Source: Chloroflexota bacterium (GTDB lineage: Bacteria > Chloroflexota > Limnocylindria > Limnocylindrales > CSP1-4). Taken from it: a DNA stretch of 10,192 bases. Location: contig JAJYGO010000143.1 in NCBI GenBank assembly GCA_021785115.1, positions 1-10,192 of the forward strand, given 5' to 3'. The notes under the pieces were generated by a model, which ran no database searches, had not been told where the DNA came from, and saw only the letters and a program-made list of their open reading frames with translations. Shown here piece after piece: positions 6,990 to 10,192 of this stretch. Both the position numbers and the translations under genes were made by a program. Numbering within the stretch: position 1 is the first letter of the stretch; each line of letters opens with the position of its first letter.

Positions 6990-7051
6990 GCCGGAAAGTG
7001 ATACCAGATGGCGCCGGAAGATGGTAGTCAACACTGACGGAGAGTGGTACC
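6990..7051 (+). promoter_or_regulatory. Three 16-bp motifs with 23-bp period directly before first DUF4143 gene
   Basis: The copies are GCCGGAAAGTGATACC (6990-7005), GCCGGAAGATGGTAGT (7013-7028) and GACGGAGAGTGGTACC (7036-7051). Pairwise identity is 13/16, 11/16 and 10/16, with exactly 23 bp between starts. The last copy ends at the base before the GTG start and contains the ribosome binding site. Equal spacing of about two helical turns suggests an operator for a cooperative DNA-binding protein. TTCGAC (6977-6982) with GATACC (7000-7005) is a weak promoter candidate overlapping copy 1. Confidence 0.6.
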
Positions 7052-8293
7052 GTGAGGAGCGTGGATGGCTACTCGCCGCGCCTCGTCGACAGCCTGATCG
7101 ACCGGCTGCTGACCGAGCTGCCAGCGCTGTTCATCGTCGGCCCGCGCGCCACGGGCAAGACGACGACCGCCGCTCGCCGTGCGCGGACCATCGTCCACCT
7201 CGACCGCCAAGCTGAGGCCGTCGCGTTTCGAGCCGATCCCGACGCCGCCCTGCGCGGCCTCCCCGAGCCGGTCCTTCTGGACGAGTGGCAGGCCGTGCCG
7301 GGCGTGCTGGGGGCCGTCAAGCGCGCCGTTGACGCCCGCCCGGTTCCCGGCCGCTTCCTCGTGACCGGATCCGTCCGCGCGGACCTCGAAGGCGAGCAGT
7401 GGCCCGGGACTGGCCGCCTCACCCGGGTCCCGCTCCACGGGATGACGGTGCGGGAGTGGTGGGGGCGGACCGACGTCTCGCCGTTCCTGGACCGCGTGGC
7501 GTCGGGCGCGGAGATCGCGCCGGCGCCCGACACGCCGGACCTGCGCGGCTATGTGGAGCTCCTGCTGCGGAGCGGCTATCCGGAGCCCGCGCTGCGCCTG
7601 TCGGTCGAGGCGCGCGAGCGCTGGCTGGAGAGCTATGTCGACCAGGTGGTCACACGCGACACTGAGCTGGTCGATGGCGGCAGGGACCCCGCCAGGCTGC
7701 GCCGCTACTTCGAGGCGTACGCCGTCAACACGGCGGGGCTGGTCGACGACAAGAGCCTGTACGAGGCCGCGGGGATCAACCGGAAGACGGCACAGGCGTA
7801 CGAGGCGCTGCTGACCAACCTGCTGGTCATCGAGGCGCTGCCGGCGTGGACCAGCAACCGACTGAAGCGGCTCGTCCTGTCGCGGAAGCGGTACGTCGTG
7901 GACCCCGCCATCGTCGCCGCGCTGCTGCGGGTCGATGCCAACGCGATCATGCGCAGCGGTGACCTGCTCGGGCGGCTGCTCGACACCCTGGTCGCCGCGC
8001 AGCTGCGGGCGGAGCTCGTTGTGAGTCGTTCGCGCCCGCGCCTGTACCACGTGCGGGAGGAGCACGGCAGGCTCGAGGTCGACATCCTGGGCGAACTCGG
8101 CGGCGGCGCGGTGGTCGCGATCGAGGTCAAGGCGACCGCGGCGCCGGGCACGGGCGACCTGCGCCACCTGATCACGCTCCGGGATCGGCTCGGTGACCGG
8201 TTCGTCGCCGGCGTCCTGCTCCACACGGGTCCGCGAACCTTCCGGGCCGGCGATCGCATCCTGGCCGCGCCGATCTCGACGCTGTGGGCCTGA
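7052..8293 (+). CDS. DUF4143-family AAA ATPase
   Basis: The 413-aa protein starts at GTG 7052, with GGAG 9 nt upstream. The N-terminal P-loop domain (AAA_14 type) has Walker A GPRATGKT (30-37), Walker B VLLDEWQ (74-80) and a sensor strand RFLVTGS. The middle contains a winged-helix segment LYEAAGINRKTAQAYEALLTNLLVIEALPAW. The C-terminal DUF4143 domain ends in a PD-(D/E)xK-like arrangement: D344 in EVDILGE, then E358 and K360 in AIEVKA. This domain order is typical of full-length family members, which are abundant, often patchily distributed, and of unknown function; links to mobile elements, defence or toxin-like roles are only speculation. The putative nuclease residues are intact. It is flanked by two copies of a structured repeat and preceded by a 23-bp-period motif array, which the second family member at the right edge also has. 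Confidence 0.92.
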   Translation: MRSVDGYSPRLVDSLIDRLLTELPALFIVGPRATGKTTTAARRARTIVHLDRQAEAVAFRADPDAALRGLPEPVLLDEWQAVPGVLGAVKRAVDARPVPGRFLVTGSVRADLEGEQWPGTGRLTRVPLHGMTVREWWGRTDVSPFLDRVASGAEIAPAPDTPDLRGYVELLLRSGYPEPALRLSVEARERWLESYVDQVVTRDTELVDGGRDPARLRRYFEAYAVNTAGLVDDKSLYEAAGINRKTAQAYEALLTNLLVIEALPAWTSNRLKRLVLSRKRYVVDPAIVAALLRVDANAIMRSGDLLGRLLDTLVAAQLRAELVVSRSRPRLYHVREEHGRLEVDILGELGGGAVVAIEVKATAAPGTGDLRHLITLRDRLGDRFVAGVLLHTGPRTFRAGDRILAAPISTLWA

Positions 8294-8344
8294 GATGCAG
8301 CGGGGGAGCGGGGACGTCCCGTAGACCCCACGATCGGGGACGAG

Positions 8345-8417
8345 GAGTGGGAGGCAGGCTGCCTCTTCAGCGCGTAGCGCCTGCACGTGCTCCCGCTCCG
8401 CGCACCGTCCTGGCGGG
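8345..8417 (+). repeat. Structured direct repeat, copy B
   Basis: This is the partner of copy A, 52 bp after the first DUF4143 stop. It folds well: GAGGCA/TGCCTC with a 3-nt loop (8351-8365), GCGC-GTA-GCGC (8370-8380), and a nested structure. In the nested structure an outer stem CCTGCAC (8380-8386) / GTGCAGG (8426-8432) encloses an inner stem ACCGTCC (8404-8410) / GGACGGT (8416-8422). It could serve as a terminator for the ATPase gene, as a small structured RNA, or as one end of a mobile unit. Confidence 0.7.
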
Positions 8418-8480
8418 ACGGTCCTGTGCAGGGCGGCCCGCTTGGTATGCAGCGGGTCCGGGTTCTTGGCCAGCCGGCCT

Positions 8481-9764
8481 TCAGCCGCCGAGGATGCGAT
8501 CCCGCTGCTCCACAGGCATGGCGTTGAACGCGAGGATCCAGGCGTTGACGGCCCGCTTGTCGGTCACGTCGACGCCGGCCTCCTGCATCGCGCGCACGAG
8601 CCCCTTCGCGGGGCCGGCGGCGTTCGGGTCGCGCATCGCGGCGAGGTACTCCGGCTCGAAGGCGTCCACCGCGTCCAGTGTCTCGGCGATCGCCGCCCCG
8701 GACAGGCTCCGCTTCTCGCCGGCGAACCGGACCCACCGTCGCAGCACCTCGGTCAGGGCATCGACCTCAGGATCCTCGAGGCTGACCTTGCGGGGGAACC
8801 AATCGGCGAGGGCGATCTCGACGACGACGGGGCTCCACCGGAGCGGGTCGCCGTCGTGGAAGTCGCACTTGAAGTCGACCAGGTATCGGGCGAGGTTCGC
8901 GCTCGCGCCCAGGCCCGATGCGTGGCTGGAGCGCCGGAACTCGGCGAGGAGCGAGCGCCGTGCGCCGGGCTTGACTTCGGGCCAGGAGATCTCGACGGCG
9001 GCAGGGAGCAGCGAGAGCCTGGAGCGGAGCAGAGGGGCGAGGCCCGGGACCTCGTCGTCGATCGGCGGGTCGAGGTACAGGTCGAGCATCGTCAGGCCTT
9101 GCGCCCAGAGGTCCGCGAGCTCCTGGGGCTCCACGGGACGGATCGCCATCCCTGACACCTCGGTCCATGCCGCCCGCACCCGTTCAGCGCTCGGGGCGAG
9201 CATGGCCTGGCGGATGAGACCCTGGAAGTTGTGGTCGATCATGGTCACGACGGCGTGCGGCTCACGGCCGGGGTAGGCGAAGTCGCCGACCAGCTGCGTC
9301 TGGTCCCCCAGCTCGTCCGTCGAGGCCCAGGCACCCACGAACGCAGGGCGGCCGGTCACCGTCGACCAGCCGGCGTCCTCGATGCCGGACGCCCGCATGC
9401 GCACGGCGCCTGCCCGGGCGGCTGCGGCGATTGGCTCCGGGCCGAGCGTGGCCACCGCCCGCAGCAGGGCCAGGGCGTCAGCGCCGCCGTGGGAGGCGGC
9501 AACGTCGGCGATCATCGCCACGCCGGAGGCGACGGCCTCGCCGCGGTCGATCGGGTGGCCGCTCGCGAACGGCGCGATGAGCATGCTCGCGATGCGTTCG
9601 GCCTCGAGCGGGTCGTCGGTGGCGCCGAGCCCCCGCACGAGCTTCGCGAGGGCCGCGCGCCATGTCGCGGGCGAGGGGCCGCCCGAGCCTGGCCGCCCAC
9701 TCCGCCGCGGGCGATCACCTGTGCGCCGGCTGCCGTGGCGCCGGGGGGTGTTCTTGTTGCTCAC
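8481..9764 (-). CDS. Uncharacterised 427-aa protein between two DUF4143 genes
   Basis: I do not recognise a named family with confidence. It starts at GTG 9764-9762. The first 30 residues are strongly basic and low-complexity (repeated R, K, G, P), as in nucleic-acid-binding tails. The rest appears globular and mostly helical, with motifs MIDHNFQGLIRQAML, YLVDFKCDFHDGDPLRWSP and LADWFPRKVSLEDPEVDALTEVLRRWVRFAGEKR. It ends in AAGPAKGLVRAMQEAGVDVTDKRAVNAWILAFN. The W-x-P-R-K and GPAK segments remind me of C-terminal domains in some actinobacterial proteins annotated as pRiA4b ORF-3-like, but this is weak. No signal peptide or membrane segment is visible. Codon use is like its neighbours. It diverges from the second DUF4143 gene across a 173-bp spacer. 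Confidence 0.85.
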   Translation of the reverse strand: MSNKNTPRRHGSRRTGDRPRRSGRPGSGGPSPATWRAALAKLVRGLGATDDPLEAERIASMLIAPFASGHPIDRGEAVASGVAMIADVAASHGGADALALLRAVATLGPEPIAAAARAGAVRMRASGIEDAGWSTVTGRPAFVGAWASTDELGDQTQLVGDFAYPGREPHAVVTMIDHNFQGLIRQAMLAPSAERVRAAWTEVSGMAIRPVEPQELADLWAQGLTMLDLYLDPPIDDEVPGLAPLLRSRLSLLPAAVEISWPEVKPGARRSLLAEFRRSSHASGLGASANLARYLVDFKCDFHDGDPLRWSPVVVEIALADWFPRKVSLEDPEVDALTEVLRRWVRFAGEKRSLSGAAIAETLDAVDAFEPEYLAAMRDPNAAGPAKGLVRAMQEAGVDVTDKRAVNAWILAFNAMPVEQRDRILGG

Positions 9765-9770
9765 CCGGGG

Positions 9771-9776
9771 ACTCTA
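9771..9776 (-). promoter_or_regulatory. Possible -10 element giving a leaderless mRNA for the 427-aa gene
   Basis: On the minus strand TAGAGT ends 6 nt before the GTG start, so a transcript would begin at or next to the start codon. No clear Shine-Dalgarno site precedes the GTG, which agrees with leaderless initiation. No good -35 is visible. An inverted repeat GCGTTGC/GCAACGC (9785-9811) lies just upstream and could be an operator. Confidence 0.3.
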
Positions 9777-9884
9777 GCCCACCCGCGTTGCCGCTCCAGC
9801 CGCTGCAACGCACAGGCCAACATCCCAGCAGATTCCGAACTCCGATTCACCTGTGCTCCGCGTGGGCCGCCTTGCGCACAGCGG

Positions 9885-9946
9885 CCGCGGAATGGGTGCC
9901 TTGACACGACACGATTGGGTGCCCATGATCGACTCAAATGGGTGCC
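9885..9946 (+). promoter_or_regulatory. Three 23-bp-period motifs overlapping the second DUF4143 promoter and start
   Basis: The core A(A/T)TGGGTGCC occurs at 9891-9900, 9914-9923 and 9937-9946, exactly 23 bp apart. For copies 2 and 3 the similarity extends to 16 bp (GACACGATTGGGTGCC and GACTCAAATGGGTGCC, 13/16). The third copy matches the third copy at the first DUF4143 gene at 10 of 16 positions without gaps. The copies flank the -35, fill the -35/-10 spacer, and cover the ATG, an arrangement expected for a repressor array. Confidence 0.65.
9901..9929 (+). promoter_or_regulatory. Sigma70-type promoter of second DUF4143 gene, likely leaderless
   Basis: A perfect TTGACA (-35, 9901-9906) is followed by 17 nt and CATGAT (-10, 9924-9929, 4/6). 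Transcription would start about 9936-9938, at the ATG (9938-9940). No Shine-Dalgarno site precedes that ATG, so leaderless translation is the simplest reading. Confidence 0.65.
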
Positions 9947-10192
9947 CTAGAGCCAGCCGCTCTAGGCGGCGATCTCCTCTACAGGCCGCGTGTGGCGGAC
10001 GCCGAGCTGGCGGCCATGCTGCTGGCCGCGGGCGCGGTTGTCGTCGAGGGGCCGCGCGCCTGCGGGAAGACCCAGACCGCCCTCCGGGCCGCCGCGAGTG
10101 CCGTCCGGCTCGACGTCGACGACGCGGCGCGGGCGGCCGGGCTGCTGTCGCCGGGGCTCCTCCTCGACGGGGCGCGCCCCCGGCTGGTCGAC
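9938..10192 (+). CDS. Second DUF4143-family AAA ATPase, N-terminal 85 codons
   Basis: The frame is open from ATG 9938 to the window edge; an in-frame TGA at 9926 rules out earlier starts, and GTG 9992 would cut off the family N-terminus. YRPRVADAEL followed by VVVEGPRACGKTQTA (Walker A GPRACGKT at 38-45) and LLDGARPRLVD is the standard opening of this family. The Walker B would follow beyond the edge. It differs much from the first ATPase (for example GPRACGKTQTA against GPRATGKTTTA), so it is a diverged paralogue or independent arrival rather than a recent duplication. Function is unknown, as for the first copy. Confidence 0.88.
   Translation, partial: MGALEPAALGGDLLYRPRVADAELAAMLLAAGAVVVEGPRACGKTQTALRAAASAVRLDVDDAARAAGLLSPGLLLDGARPRLVD

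Noticed and set aside
6990..7051. Evenly spaced repeats considered as a CRISPR array
   Set aside because: Units of 16 bp at 23-bp period leave 7-bp gaps, far too short for spacers, and no cas genes are present.
7028..8386. 452-codon open frame on the minus strand opposite the first DUF4143 gene
   Set aside because: The plus-strand frame carries intact Walker A, Walker B and nuclease-like motifs, while this one is R/Q/D/V-rich without motifs.
8284..9276. Plus-strand frames of 330 and 237 codons opposite the 427-aa gene
   Set aside because: The minus-strand frame has natural amino-acid composition and coherent helices; the plus-strand products are repetitive S/R/A- or G/R/V-rich shadows.

Overview
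The window is very GC-rich, with almost every codon ending in G or C. It uses GTG as well as ATG starts and shows simple Shine-Dalgarno sites. Gene content (short UvrA-like protein, archaeal/actinobacterial-type peroxiredoxin, PaiB, DUF4143 ATPases) fits an actinobacterium, possibly a deep lineage such as Thermoleophilia. That placement is inference from style and content, not from a marker gene.

Left part (1-6622) looks like ordinary chromosome. A short UvrA-like ABC ATPase runs leftward off the edge. After a 370-bp divergent spacer comes a rightward pair: a Prx6-type peroxiredoxin followed 4 nt later by a 71-aa winged-helix-like protein. These converge, across a long GC hairpin, on a PHP-domain phosphoesterase on the minus strand. 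A divergent exported Asp-box beta-propeller protein follows, which converges across a perfect inverted repeat with a minus-strand PaiB-like FMN-binding regulator. A 27-codon ORF with its own ribosome binding site sits just upstream of paiB.

Right part (about 6788-10192) looks accessory. It opens with a degenerate 3' end of a tRNA-Arg gene on the minus strand, a possible integration scar. Then come an approximately 70-bp structured repeat, a DUF4143-family AAA ATPase, a second copy of that repeat, an unrecognised 427-aa minus-strand protein, and the beginning of a second, divergent DUF4143 ATPase that leaves the window.

The most striking signal is regulatory. Each DUF4143 gene is preceded by three copies of a 16-bp motif spaced exactly 23 bp apart. 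The last copy abuts the start codon of the first gene and covers the start codon of the second. At the second gene the array is interleaved with a good TTGACA-N17-CATGAT promoter that would yield a leaderless mRNA. The two arrays differ in sequence but share the period, copy number and placement, which suggests a conserved operator architecture, perhaps autoregulation by the winged-helix-containing ATPases.
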